A stretch of DNA of 17,064 nt, from positions 1 to 17,064 of the forward strand of contig CALFMN010000135.1 in the NCBI GenBank assembly GCA_937879875.1. The letters are read 5' to 3'. Below the pieces are notes generated by a model. That model was not told the origin of the DNA and made no database searches. It saw nothing but the letters and a program-made list of their open reading frames with translations. This stretch comes from an uncultured Chloroflexota bacterium (GTDB taxonomy: Bacteria > Chloroflexota > Dehalococcoidia > CAUJGQ01). Shown here piece by piece: positions 6,864 to 13,417 of the stretch (position 1 is the first letter of the stretch; each line of letters opens with the position of its first letter). The position numbers were made by a program, and so were the translations under genes.

Positions 6864-8042
6864 TCAGCCAAAGCGTGGCAGCACCTTCGTCGCGTACAGC
6901 TCGATCGAGCGCAGCAGCTTCTCGTGCGGCACGAGGCCGTTGTAGATCCAGGCGAAGACCCAGTTGACCGGCGTATCGGCCTGCAGCCGTTCGAGCTGGC
7001 GGCTCACCGTATCCGGGCTGCCCACCAGCAGCATGCCGTTGTGCAGCATCTCTTCGCGTGACGGCGCCTCGCCGGTCTGGCCGCGCAGCACGTCGCCGAA
7101 GTGGAACGGCGCGAACCAGGCCGAGCCGCAGAAGGCCGCGCCGTACGACCACAGCTCCTGCGCCTCTGCGTCCGTGTCGCAGACGATCACGTCGCGCAGC
7201 ACACCGAGCCCCTCGCCCGGCTGCAGCTTGCGACCGTGCGCCGCCGCCTCTTCGCGATAAACCTCGTACAGGTGGTTCTGCAGCTCAAGGCGCATCGCCG
7301 GCAGAATCGCCGTCACGCCTTCGCGGGCACACCAGCGGATCGTGTTCTCGCTCGAGGCGAACGGCTGGAAGATCGGCGGATGCGGCTGTTGCAACGGCTT
7401 CGGCACCACGCCGATCGCCTGCACGATGTTGTCCTCGCTCAGTCCGGCGCCCCACTGGCGTGTGGCGTCCAGGTCCCAGGGCGTGCCCCGCGGCGGGATC
7501 TGCCAGTTCTTGCCCTCGTACTGGAGCATGTCCTGCGACCAGGCCTGTTTGATGATACGGAAGTGCTCCTCGAAGGCCTGGCGGTTCGCCTGGTCGATCG
7601 CGTCGTGCTGGCCGGGCGTGGCGCCGTGGATGCCGTGCATCTGCTGCGCCATCACGTCCACCCAGCGCCGCTGATAGCCGCGGGCGAAGCCGGCGTTGGC
7701 GCGGCCGCCGCTCATGTGGTCGAGCATGGCGATGTCTTCGGCGACACGCAGCGGATTCTGCGCCGGCAGGACGATGCCGAGCTGGCCCACGCGGATGCGC
7801 TTCGTGTGCAGCGCGATGTAGAGATCCAGCAGCACGGGGTTGTTCGAGATCTCGAACCCCTCGATGTGGAAGTGGTGCTCGGTGAAGGAGATCGAGTCGT
7901 AGCCCAGTTCGTCGCCGAGCTGCGCCTGCTCCTTCAGCTCGGTCAGCATGCGCTGGTAGAGATCCGGCCGCAGTCCGGCCATGCCCTGCTCGATCTCCGC
8001 GCGCGAACCGATGGACGGCAGATAGAAGAGACTGGTTTGCAC
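6864..8042 (-). CDS. LLM-class flavin-dependent oxidoreductase (luciferase-like monooxygenase)
   Basis: A 392-residue bacterial luciferase-like TIM-barrel enzyme expected to use reduced FMN/F420-type flavin to oxidise an organic substrate. Visible landmarks are FTEHHF (E55, H56, H57), the family segment VLPAQNPLRVAEDIAMLDHMSGGRANAGFARGY at 91-123, and the C-terminal LLVGSPDTVSRQLERLQ that binds the flavin phosphate region. The start is a GTG at 8042 behind a near-perfect AGGAGG five bases upstream; the frame is open further upstream into repeat sequence and should not be used. The gene follows the isomerase on the same strand, separated by a 190-bp palindromic repeat. The substrate is unknown. 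Confidence 0.9.
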   Translation of the reverse strand: MQTSLFYLPSIGSRAEIEQGMAGLRPDLYQRMLTELKEQAQLGDELGYDSISFTEHHFHIEGFEISNNPVLLDLYIALHTKRIRVGQLGIVLPAQNPLRVAEDIAMLDHMSGGRANAGFARGYQRRWVDVMAQQMHGIHGATPGQHDAIDQANRQAFEEHFRIIKQAWSQDMLQYEGKNWQIPPRGTPWDLDATRQWGAGLSEDNIVQAIGVVPKPLQQPHPPIFQPFASSENTIRWCAREGVTAILPAMRLELQNHLYEVYREEAAAHGRKLQPGEGLGVLRDVIVCDTDAEAQELWSYGAAFCGSAWFAPFHFGDVLRGQTGEAPSREEMLHNGMLLVGSPDTVSRQLERLQADTPVNWVFAWIYNGLVPHEKLLRSIELYATKVLPRFG

Positions 8043-8128
8043 GCTTGCCTCCTGCGCAGTGGCGGAACCGTCCCGCAGCAACCAGTGTGACCCGACAGGC
8101 GCTCTGTGCGGAAGCGGCCGGTCCGTGG

Positions 8129-8318
8129 CCCTCACCCCCGCCCCCTCTCCCAATCCTGGGAGAGGGGCGATCGGGCGGAGCACGACTCGGACGGCGTCGG
8201 GCTATCCGTAGCGATCCGGGAACGCGCACGCCGCAGCACGGTTAACCGCACCGGCCACGGAACGCACTACCCGGGATCGCCCCTCTCCCAGGATTGGGAG
8301 AGGGGACGGGGGTGAGGG
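8129..8318. repeat. 190-bp palindromic intergenic repeat
   Basis: Two 44-bp arms (8129-8172 and 8275-8318) are reverse complements with a single mismatch. Each arm contains its own hairpin CCTCTCCCA-ATCC-TGGGAGAGG. The 102-bp centre is unique-looking. On transcription the arms would fold into a long stem. Repeats with this core are common between genes in Chloroflexota, which is one reason for the host guess. No open frame inside looks real. It lies between the isomerase and LLM genes, a gap of 293 bp that is otherwise featureless except for the LLM Shine-Dalgarno. Confidence 0.8.
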
Positions 8319-8335
8319 CGAGAGCCGAACGCCGC

Positions 8336-9178
8336 TCAGATCTCCTCGTCGTAGCCGCCAGCCGCGAGCCAGCGCAGCAGCGACAGGCTGCGGCTCAGCC
8401 GCTCGATATCGACGCTGCCGTCTGCAGCAAGCGCCGAGGCTTCAAGACTGACCGTGCCGCTGAACTCCCACTCGCGCAGCACCTCGAACAGGTAGATGAA
8501 GTCGATGCGGCCCTCGCCCGGCTGCAGGTAGCGACGACGCCCCGCCGCGTCGCGCAGGGCGCCGTCGTAGTCCTTGATCTGGATGTGCCGCACGCGGCCC
8601 TCCTGCCAGAGCCAGGGCGATGCCAGCGCCTGTTCGAGCTGGCCGTGCAGCGCCAGGAACTCGGTGTCCAGCGTCACGGCGCAGCGCCCATCGCGCTCGA
8701 TCGCCCGCCGCACGTTCGTGAGCGGGTCGGCCACGGCGCAGGGCACCGTTTCGACCGTCAGCGTGAGGCCGCTCGCTTCGGCCAGATCGAGGCAGCGCGG
8801 CAGGCAGCCCAGGTTGCGGTCGAAACTCCGGTCCGAGTCAGGCAGATCCCAGAGATGCAGCACGACCACGTCCGCACCGATCTGCCGGGCGAGACGGCAG
8901 TTCTCCTCAAGCCGCCGCAGACCTTGCTCCTGCTCAACCGCGCCGGCACTGCCCAGCGCGGCGCCGATCGCCTTCTCGGCGTGCACGACGGGAAAACGCA
9001 GCCCCGTCGCGAGCAGATCGCCGGCGATCGTGTCCGCCGCGAGCTGCCAGTCGGGATAGAGCAGCAGTTCCAGACCGGCGGCATCGAGCCGCGGACCGAA
9101 CTCCGCGACAGCGCCGAGGTCGGTCTGGCCGGGCGTGCGGCTGAAGGCGCCGCTGGAACAGAGTACAGTGATCGCCAT
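8336..9178 (-). CDS. Sugar phosphate isomerase/epimerase family (AP-endonuclease-2-like TIM barrel)
   Basis: A 280-residue metal-dependent TIM-barrel protein. Likely divalent-metal ligands appear in order along the strands: His66 (FPVVHAEKA), His108 (VVVLHLWD), Glu143 (TVETVP), Asp171 (VTLDTEF), His198 (RHIQIKD) and Glu247 (VSLEAS), the pattern of xylose-isomerase-like isomerases and epimerases. ATG 9178 is chosen because it lies 10 bp after the hydrolase stop, with GAGG eight bases upstream; an in-frame ATG 30 bp earlier would overlap the hydrolase. It is probably co-transcribed with the hydrolase upstream and possibly the LLM oxidoreductase downstream. The substrate (keto-sugar, inositol-type or hydroxypyruvate-type) cannot be fixed. 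Confidence 0.87.
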   Translation of the reverse strand: MAITVLCSSGAFSRTPGQTDLGAVAEFGPRLDAAGLELLLYPDWQLAADTIAGDLLATGLRFPVVHAEKAIGAALGSAGAVEQEQGLRRLEENCRLARQIGADVVVLHLWDLPDSDRSFDRNLGCLPRCLDLAEASGLTLTVETVPCAVADPLTNVRRAIERDGRCAVTLDTEFLALHGQLEQALASPWLWQEGRVRHIQIKDYDGALRDAAGRRRYLQPGEGRIDFIYLFEVLREWEFSGTVSLEASALAADGSVDIERLSRSLSLLRWLAAGGYDEEI

Positions 9179-9188
9179 CGGCGCCGCC

Positions 9189-10073
9189 TCAGTGTCGCTC
9201 GCCGGCAAGGTCGGCGGGCAGCAGTGAGGTGCTGACCTCGGCGCGCGGCAGCCAGCGGCCCTGCTCGACTGCGGTCAGGAACTCCAATACCGCGGCGTTG
9301 AACAGGCCCGGTTCCTCCAGATTGATCGCGTGGCCGGACTTCGGCAGGATCCACAGCCCGGCGTTGGGGATGCGCCGTTTCATCAGCAGCGCCGGCTCAA
9401 GACAGGTCTCATCCTCATCGCCCACCATGATGCAGACCGGCGGCTGGATGCGGGTCAGTTCGTCTTCGACCTCGAAGACCGTGCGGCGTTTGAGCTGCAC
9501 GCCGCGCATCGTCAGCGCCGAACCCCGCGCCGAGTGGCCGCGGAACAGGTCGTGGAAACGCTGCCAGCCGCGCGGGTCTTTGCGCAGGAACTGCACCCGC
9601 GCCGGCCCGCGCGTGTAGAACGCGGCGACGGCCTCCATGCCCTGCTCCTCGAAGGTGCGGATCGTCATCAGCGCATCGCGTTGCCACTGTTCGCGGTTGC
9701 CGGAACCGCCGCCGGCGCCGGCCACGACGACGCCGAGGCAGCGATCCGGGTGGGCGATGGCGAACTTGAGCGCCACAGCGCCGCCCATCGAGAGGCCGCA
9801 GATGTGCGCTCGCTCGATCCCCAGCGCGTCGAGCAGGCCACGCAGATCGTCAACGAGCTGCTCTTCGGAGTACGCCGCTGGATCGTCGGGAACGGTGGAC
9901 GGCGGATAGCCGCGATGGTTGTAGGCGACGCAGCGGTAGCGCCGCCCGAAGCAGTCGAGCTGCGGCTCCCAGCTCTCCAGGCTGCCCGCGAACTCGTGGC
10001 TGAAGACCAGCGGCGTGCCCTCGCCAACCTCCTCGTAGTACAGCTCGATGCCGTTCACCCGCACGGCCGGCAT
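9189..10073 (-). CDS. Alpha/beta-fold hydrolase
   Basis: A 294-residue cytoplasmic hydrolase. The nucleophile elbow is GLSMGG (Ser95), the acid is in MVGDEDE (Asp219 or Asp221), and the histidine is in KSGHAINLEEP (His248). The oxyanion-hole region is PLVFSHEFAG, followed by YNHRGYPPS. The overall pattern resembles the 3-oxoadipate enol-lactonase / C-C hydrolase branch, but that is too broad to name a substrate. Start ATG 10073 has a strong AGAGGAGG five bases upstream. It is the first gene of a minus-strand unit with the isomerase (10 bp gap) and perhaps the LLM oxidoreductase, suggesting breakdown of a small organic compound. A TATACT (10124-10119) is a possible -10. Confidence 0.9.
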   Translation of the reverse strand: MPAVRVNGIELYYEEVGEGTPLVFSHEFAGSLESWEPQLDCFGRRYRCVAYNHRGYPPSTVPDDPAAYSEEQLVDDLRGLLDALGIERAHICGLSMGGAVALKFAIAHPDRCLGVVVAGAGGGSGNREQWQRDALMTIRTFEEQGMEAVAAFYTRGPARVQFLRKDPRGWQRFHDLFRGHSARGSALTMRGVQLKRRTVFEVEDELTRIQPPVCIMVGDEDETCLEPALLMKRRIPNAGLWILPKSGHAINLEEPGLFNAAVLEFLTAVEQGRWLPRAEVSTSLLPADLAGERH

Positions 10074-10144
10074 GGCGCCCTCCTCTGCGCGGCTGGCGGC
10101 ATACCCGCGCTGTGCCGAGTATAGCGCGTCGTTATGGTGTACCG

Positions 10145-10178
10145 TGACTTGACTGGTAAGTCATAGCTTACGTATCAT
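10145..10178 (+). promoter_or_regulatory. Leaderless promoter of the arsR-type gene with overlapping operator repeats
   Basis: TTGACT (10149-10154) and TATCAT (10173-10178), spaced by 18 bp, form a good sigma-70-type promoter. The expected start is about seven bases after the -10, which is the ATG at 10185, so the mRNA is probably leaderless; no Shine-Dalgarno is visible. Two interlocking inverted repeats cover it: TGACTT-7-AAGTCA (10145-10163) over the -35 and GTAAG-6-CTTAC (10156-10171) in the spacer. Autorepression by the encoded ArsR protein is the natural inference. Confidence 0.6.
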
Positions 10179-10184
10179 GGCAGT

Positions 10185-10514
10185 ATGAACACCGTCGCAG
10201 GAGAACGAGAGACGCCGATCTACGCGGCCATTGCGCACCCCGCGCGGCGCCGCCTGCTGGACCTGCTCGCCGAAGGCGACCGGTCGGTCAAGGCGCTGGC
10301 GGCGCCGTTCGCCATGAGCCGCCCAGCGGTCTCGCAGCACCTCAAGATCCTGCTCGACGCCGGGCTGGTGAGCGAGCGGCGCGCCGGCCGCGAGCGGCTC
10401 TACCGCCTGCGGGCCGAGCGGCTGCGCGAGGTTCAGGTCTGGCTGAGCCGCTACGAGCGCTTCTGGCATGACCATCTGGCAAAGCTGGGGCGCTACCTGG
10501 AGGAGGAGCCATGA
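10185..10514 (+). CDS. ArsR-family winged-helix transcriptional regulator
   Basis: A 109-residue DNA-binding protein. It opens with IYAAIAHPARRRLLDLLAEGDRSVKALAAPF and has a recognition helix at about 44-58 (MSRPAVSQHLKILLDAG), followed by the wing ERRAGRERLYRL. It contains no cysteine, so it is not a classical thiol metal sensor. It belongs to the group found next to SRPBCC (AHSA1) genes. Its stop overlaps the start of the SRPBCC gene (ATGA), indicating translational coupling. It probably represses its own unit through the repeats around 10145-10171. The inducer is unknown. Confidence 0.92.
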   Translation: MNTVAGERETPIYAAIAHPARRRLLDLLAEGDRSVKALAAPFAMSRPAVSQHLKILLDAGLVSERRAGRERLYRLRAERLREVQVWLSRYERFWHDHLAKLGRYLEEEP

Positions 10515-10981
10515 CGCACGATGCCGCGCGGGCCGCCGACGCCGTGCGCGACGCGATCGAGCTTGAGATCGAGTATCCGCACCCCCCGGCGCGCGTCTGG
10601 CGGGCGCTGACGGACAGCGCTGCCCTCGCGGGCTGGCTGATGCCGAACGATTTCGAACCGCGCCTCGGGCACGAATTCAGCTTCCGCGTTGCCGAAGCCG
10701 AGGGCTGGAGCGGCGTGATCGACTGCAGAGTTGTGGCGCTCGAAGAGCCGCGCCGTCTCGCCTACACCTGGCAGAGCAGCGGACTGCCCGAAACGCTCGT
10801 GCGCTTCGAGTTGGAGCCCACCGCCGCCGGCACGCGTCTGCGCCTCGTACACAGCGGCTTCGCCGCCGGCGGCCCGCCGGCACTGAGCGTGCGCGACATC
10901 CTGGCCTCGGGCTGGAACAGCAAGCTGCTGCGCGAGGCGCTGCCCGCCCTGCTCAACGCGCTGCGCGACGAAGCGCCGTGA
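10511..10981 (+). CDS. SRPBCC (START/AHSA1-like) domain protein
   Basis: A 156-residue single-domain protein of the AHSA1-type helix-grip fold, which encloses a hydrophobic ligand pocket. Family features are IELEIEYPHPPARVWRALTDSAALAGWLMP at 16-45, RVVALEEPRRLAYTWQ at 73-88, VRFELEPTAAGTRLRLVHSGF at 97-117 and the C-terminal helix GWNSKLLREALPALLNAL. GGAGGAGCC precedes the ATG, inside the ArsR gene end. ArsR-SRPBCC pairs are common in Actinobacteria and Chloroflexota, but the ligand or reaction is generally unknown. Confidence 0.9.
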   Translation: MTHDAARAADAVRDAIELEIEYPHPPARVWRALTDSAALAGWLMPNDFEPRLGHEFSFRVAEAEGWSGVIDCRVVALEEPRRLAYTWQSSGLPETLVRFELEPTAAGTRLRLVHSGFAAGGPPALSVRDILASGWNSKLLREALPALLNALRDEAP

Positions 10982-11038
10982 ACCGCCGCGACGGAGCGAA
11001 TCAGCAGCGGATACGAAGTTGCGGAACGGAGGAGACCG

Positions 11039-11416
11039 ATGGCCGGCAATTTTTTGGAAGTCATCTCGGTGCCCGTCAGCGATCAGGATCGTGCGAAGGC
11101 GTTTTATACGGACGTGCTCGGCTTCGAGCCGCGCGCCGATGTGGCGATGGGCGACGGCATGCGCTGGGTACAGCTCGCTCCGGCTGGCGGCATGGCCTCG
11201 ATTACGCTGGTGACCTGGTTCGAGACGATGCCGCCCGGCTCACTCAAAGGGATCGTGCTGGCGACGGAGGACATTCACCAGACCTACGGCGAACTCGCGG
11301 GGCGCGGCCTGCACTGGAACGGGCCGGTCGAGGAGGCGTTCTGGGGCACGTTCGCCACCTTCGACGACCCCGACGGCAACGGCTGGGTCGTGGCACAATC
11401 ACGGCACGAGGGCTGA
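11039..11416 (+). CDS. VOC superfamily (glyoxalase-like) protein
   Basis: A 125-residue protein of the vicinal oxygen chelate fold. Module one is FLEVISVPVSDQDRAKAFYTDVLGFEPR; module two is KGIVLATEDIHQTYGELAGRGLHWNGP, ending TFDDPDGNGWVVAQ. The usual final metal-binding Glu in this last strand is replaced (Gln120), so it may not be a standard metal enzyme. Start ATG 11039 has GGAGGAG six bases upstream. It follows the SRPBCC gene by 57 bp on the same strand and is probably the third gene of the ArsR-controlled unit. ATG 11019 lies in another frame and is not a competitor. Confidence 0.88.
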   Translation: MAGNFLEVISVPVSDQDRAKAFYTDVLGFEPRADVAMGDGMRWVQLAPAGGMASITLVTWFETMPPGSLKGIVLATEDIHQTYGELAGRGLHWNGPVEEAFWGTFATFDDPDGNGWVVAQSRHEG

Positions 11417-11770
11417 CCGGATGAGCGTCCCTTGCTGCACGACTCACGCTGCGCGTCGCGCAACGTGCGGTAGAGGCCGCTTGTGATCGGCCGGTTGCGA
11501 CGCAACAACGACCGGCCGCAGCGCGCCGGCCGAACCCGCCCACCTGACCGGAAAACGCCAAACCCCCGGCAGTGACAGGCGGAGTGTCACCAACCGGGGG
11601 CTTGCGGCTGTTTTGCGCCATGCGTCCACGCGCGTATCGCGGACCATTCCGGGCAACGACCATCTGATCGCGCACCGAAATAGCGGCGCGGTCAGGTCAT
11701 GCGTGTGCCAGCCTGCCACGTGGCCGGGCGCTGCACCGCCCGGCGTGCGGCGAACCGCGCTGCGGTGCGA
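11417..11770. other. Gene-free region between convergent operons
   Basis: These 354 bp hold two hairpins and no believable gene. A smaller one at 11488-11518 has outer arms CGGCCGGT/ACCGGCCG and an inner TTGCG-A-CGCAA. The larger at 11563-11600 is described as a terminator. The remaining sequence, including 11601-11770, shows nothing recognisable. Confidence 0.5.
11563..11600. terminator. Strong, probably bidirectional terminator hairpin
   Basis: CCCCCGG (11563-11569) pairs with CCGGGGG (11594-11600), and inside it GTGACA (11572-11577) pairs with TGTCAC (11585-11590) around a 7-base loop. On the minus strand the stem is followed by TTTGGCGTTTT, and on the plus strand by CTTGCGGCTGTTTT. It lies between the end of the ArsR unit (plus) and the LPNTG gene (minus), so it can end both transcripts. 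Confidence 0.65.
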
Positions 11771-12013
11771 CTAGCTCAGGCCGTCGTCCTCAAGCTCGCG
11801 GCGGCGGCCCATCAGGAACATCGCCGCCCCGGCCAGGGCCGAAATCGCACCCGCCACGAGCATAAACGTGATGCTGGTGTTGGGAGCGCCGTGTCCGGTG
11901 CCGGTGTTCGGCAGTTGCACCGCCGCCGGCGCGCCGGCCGCCGAAGCAACCGCACCGGCCGCCGACACGCCCGCCACTGCCGTAGTGGCACCTTCGCTCA
12001 CTGGGGTTGTCAT
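11771..12013 (-). CDS. Small LPNTG-motif membrane/cell-wall protein
   Basis: An 80-residue protein. The C-terminal half is a complete sortase-type sorting signal: LPNTG at 34-38, a hydrophobic helix (ITFMLVAGAISALAGAAMFLMG) and a basic tail GRRRELEDDGLS. The first 33 residues are an Ala/Gly/Val/Ser/Thr-rich linker without a charged, hydrophobic signal peptide, which is unusual for sortase substrates. ATG 12013 is chosen because AGGAGG lies seven bases upstream, inside the end of the glycosyltransferase gene; only two bases separate that gene's stop from this start, so translation is likely coupled. It might be a wall anchor or an assembly partner for the polysaccharide. No sortase is visible in the window. 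Confidence 0.75.
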   Translation of the reverse strand: MTTPVSEGATTAVAGVSAAGAVASAAGAPAAVQLPNTGTGHGAPNTSITFMLVAGAISALAGAAMFLMGRRRELEDDGLS

Positions 12014-12015
12014 GG

Positions 12016-13347
12016 CTAAACCTCCTGCCTTCTCTCGGGACTCGTCCAAATAGAGGCGTCTGAATTACCGGCGACCGTCCTCAACTGCTGGTACTGGCTT
12101 CTCACCGTGCTGCCCACCGCCCGAAACGTCACGATGATATCCAGATACAGCAAGAACAGGAACAGCGGGCTGTAGAAGAAGACCCGCGGCCTGCGCGTCA
12201 CAACGCTGACAACGAACGCCGTCAGCAGCACACTGCCGTACTGCCAGGCGAGCAAGTTCAACACCGCCGGGCGGCTGTGCACGTCCAAAAACCAGACGTG
12301 AAGCTGCACGGGGTGAATGAGCAGAAACGGCAGCGCCAGTACCGTGAGCATGAACATCGCGATGTCCAGCGTCAGCAGCACGGTCGAGATGTCGAGCACG
12401 CTGATGCCGGTGGGCAGGCCGTTGCGCATGTGGAACCAATGCAGGCCCACGCGGTATTTGCGCACCGACTCCCACCAGGCGCGGTCCCAACGATACATCT
12501 GTTTGCGGTAGGATCCGATGCTGAACGGCTCCTGGGTCGTCACCACGGCCGAGCGCACGTACTTGATCTTGCCCAGCCGCCGGCGGTGCACCTGCATCGT
12601 CAGGCTGAAGTCCTCGGTGGACATGCGATGGTCGAACTCGAGCTGCTTCAGCACGCGTGTCTTCCAGGTCGTACTGCAACCCGAGGCGATCGTGATCGAG
12701 TTCGTGTAGCTCTGCAGTTGTTTGTAGATGAGCTGCCAGACGGTGTAGACATAGGTGCGATAGACAGAGATCAGGTTGTTCGCGTACCACTTCGAGCGCA
12801 CCTGGCCCACGGCGCAGGCCACGTCCTTGTAGCGCAGCACTTTGAGCGTGTTTTGCAGGAAATTGGTCTCGACCGTCGTATCCGCGTCGATCACCGAGAC
12901 GTAGACGTAATCGTTCGCGAACACGTAGCCGGTGAGCACGTGCTCTAACCCGCGCGACTTGCCCAACTGCCCCTGGCCGATCAGCACGTTGGCTTCGGGC
13001 AGGAACTGGCGGGCGATCTCGGCCGTGCCATCCGAGCAGTTGTCGCAGAAAACGAAGACATCCCGCGGATGCCAGACCTGCACGACGGAGCGCAACGTGG
13101 CGGCGATCACCGCTGCCTCGTTGTGTGCCGGGATAATCGCGGCGCAGACGCCCGGTGGAATCAGCAGCGCCGGCTGGCGGCCGAACCAGCGCCGCAGTCC
13201 GCGGGTGCGCTGGCTCTGCTCGGCCAGATCGGCGCCGCCGGCTACCAGCGAGGCCGCGACATCGCCACGCCGGCGCCGCTCGGCCACCCAGCCGAGGCCG
13301 CCCGCGACGATGCAGCCCAGAATGATGAATCCAATCACATACAGCAT
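12016..13347 (-). CDS. Membrane-bound family 2 glycosyltransferase (processive type)
   Basis: A 443-residue enzyme that should polymerise or transfer sugars from nucleotide-sugar donors at the inner face of the membrane. There is one N-terminal helix (MLYVIGFIILGCIVAGGLGW), then the GT-A domain with IPAHNEA (72-78), the metal-binding DADTT (154-158), acceptor/base motif STEDF (243-247) and Q283-M-Y-R-W287, the Q(Q/R)xRW-like motif of cellulose, hyaluronan and PNAG synthases. About four hydrophobic helices follow from residue 315 to 415. AGGA lies about six bases before the ATG. It is the third gene of a unit that also makes nucleotide sugars. Confidence 0.9.
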   Translation of the reverse strand: MLYVIGFIILGCIVAGGLGWVAERRRRGDVAASLVAGGADLAEQSQRTRGLRRWFGRQPALLIPPGVCAAIIPAHNEAAVIAATLRSVVQVWHPRDVFVFCDNCSDGTAEIARQFLPEANVLIGQGQLGKSRGLEHVLTGYVFANDYVYVSVIDADTTVETNFLQNTLKVLRYKDVACAVGQVRSKWYANNLISVYRTYVYTVWQLIYKQLQSYTNSITIASGCSTTWKTRVLKQLEFDHRMSTEDFSLTMQVHRRRLGKIKYVRSAVVTTQEPFSIGSYRKQMYRWDRAWWESVRKYRVGLHWFHMRNGLPTGISVLDISTVLLTLDIAMFMLTVLALPFLLIHPVQLHVWFLDVHSRPAVLNLLAWQYGSVLLTAFVVSVVTRRPRVFFYSPLFLFLLYLDIIVTFRAVGSTVRSQYQQLRTVAGNSDASIWTSPERRQEV

Positions 13348-13383
13348 GGAACGTCCTGCACCAAATCCACGAAATCAATCACT

Positions 13384-13402
13384 GCGGGGCGGAACGCCCC
13401 GC
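13384..13402 (-). other. GC-rich hairpin between epimerase and glycosyltransferase genes
   Basis: GCGGGGCG-GAA-CGCCCCGC is a perfect 8-bp stem with a 3-base loop in the 70-bp gap between two genes of the polysaccharide unit. On the minus strand it is followed by AGTGATTGATTTCG, which is not a clean U-tract, so it is more likely an RNA-processing or attenuating structure than a full terminator. Confidence 0.4.
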
Positions 13403-13417
13403 CGCGGCGCCAACTCA

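Noticed and set aside
6581..6871. Minus-strand open frame of 96 codons between the phasin-like and LLM genes
   Set aside because: It is almost entirely made of the inverted-repeat element and its proline/arginine-rich translation is a known kind of repeat artefact.
7101..8090. Plus-strand open frame of 329 codons
   Set aside because: It is antisense to the LLM oxidoreductase and has no recognisable domain.
8129..8318. CRISPR-like array suggested by repeated CTCTCCCA/TGGGAGAG units
   Set aside because: There are only two arms in inverted orientation, with internal hairpins and one unique centre. There are no regularly spaced direct repeats.
8294..9235. Plus-strand open frame of 313 codons
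   Set aside because: It begins inside the palindromic repeat and runs antisense to the isomerase with no motif.
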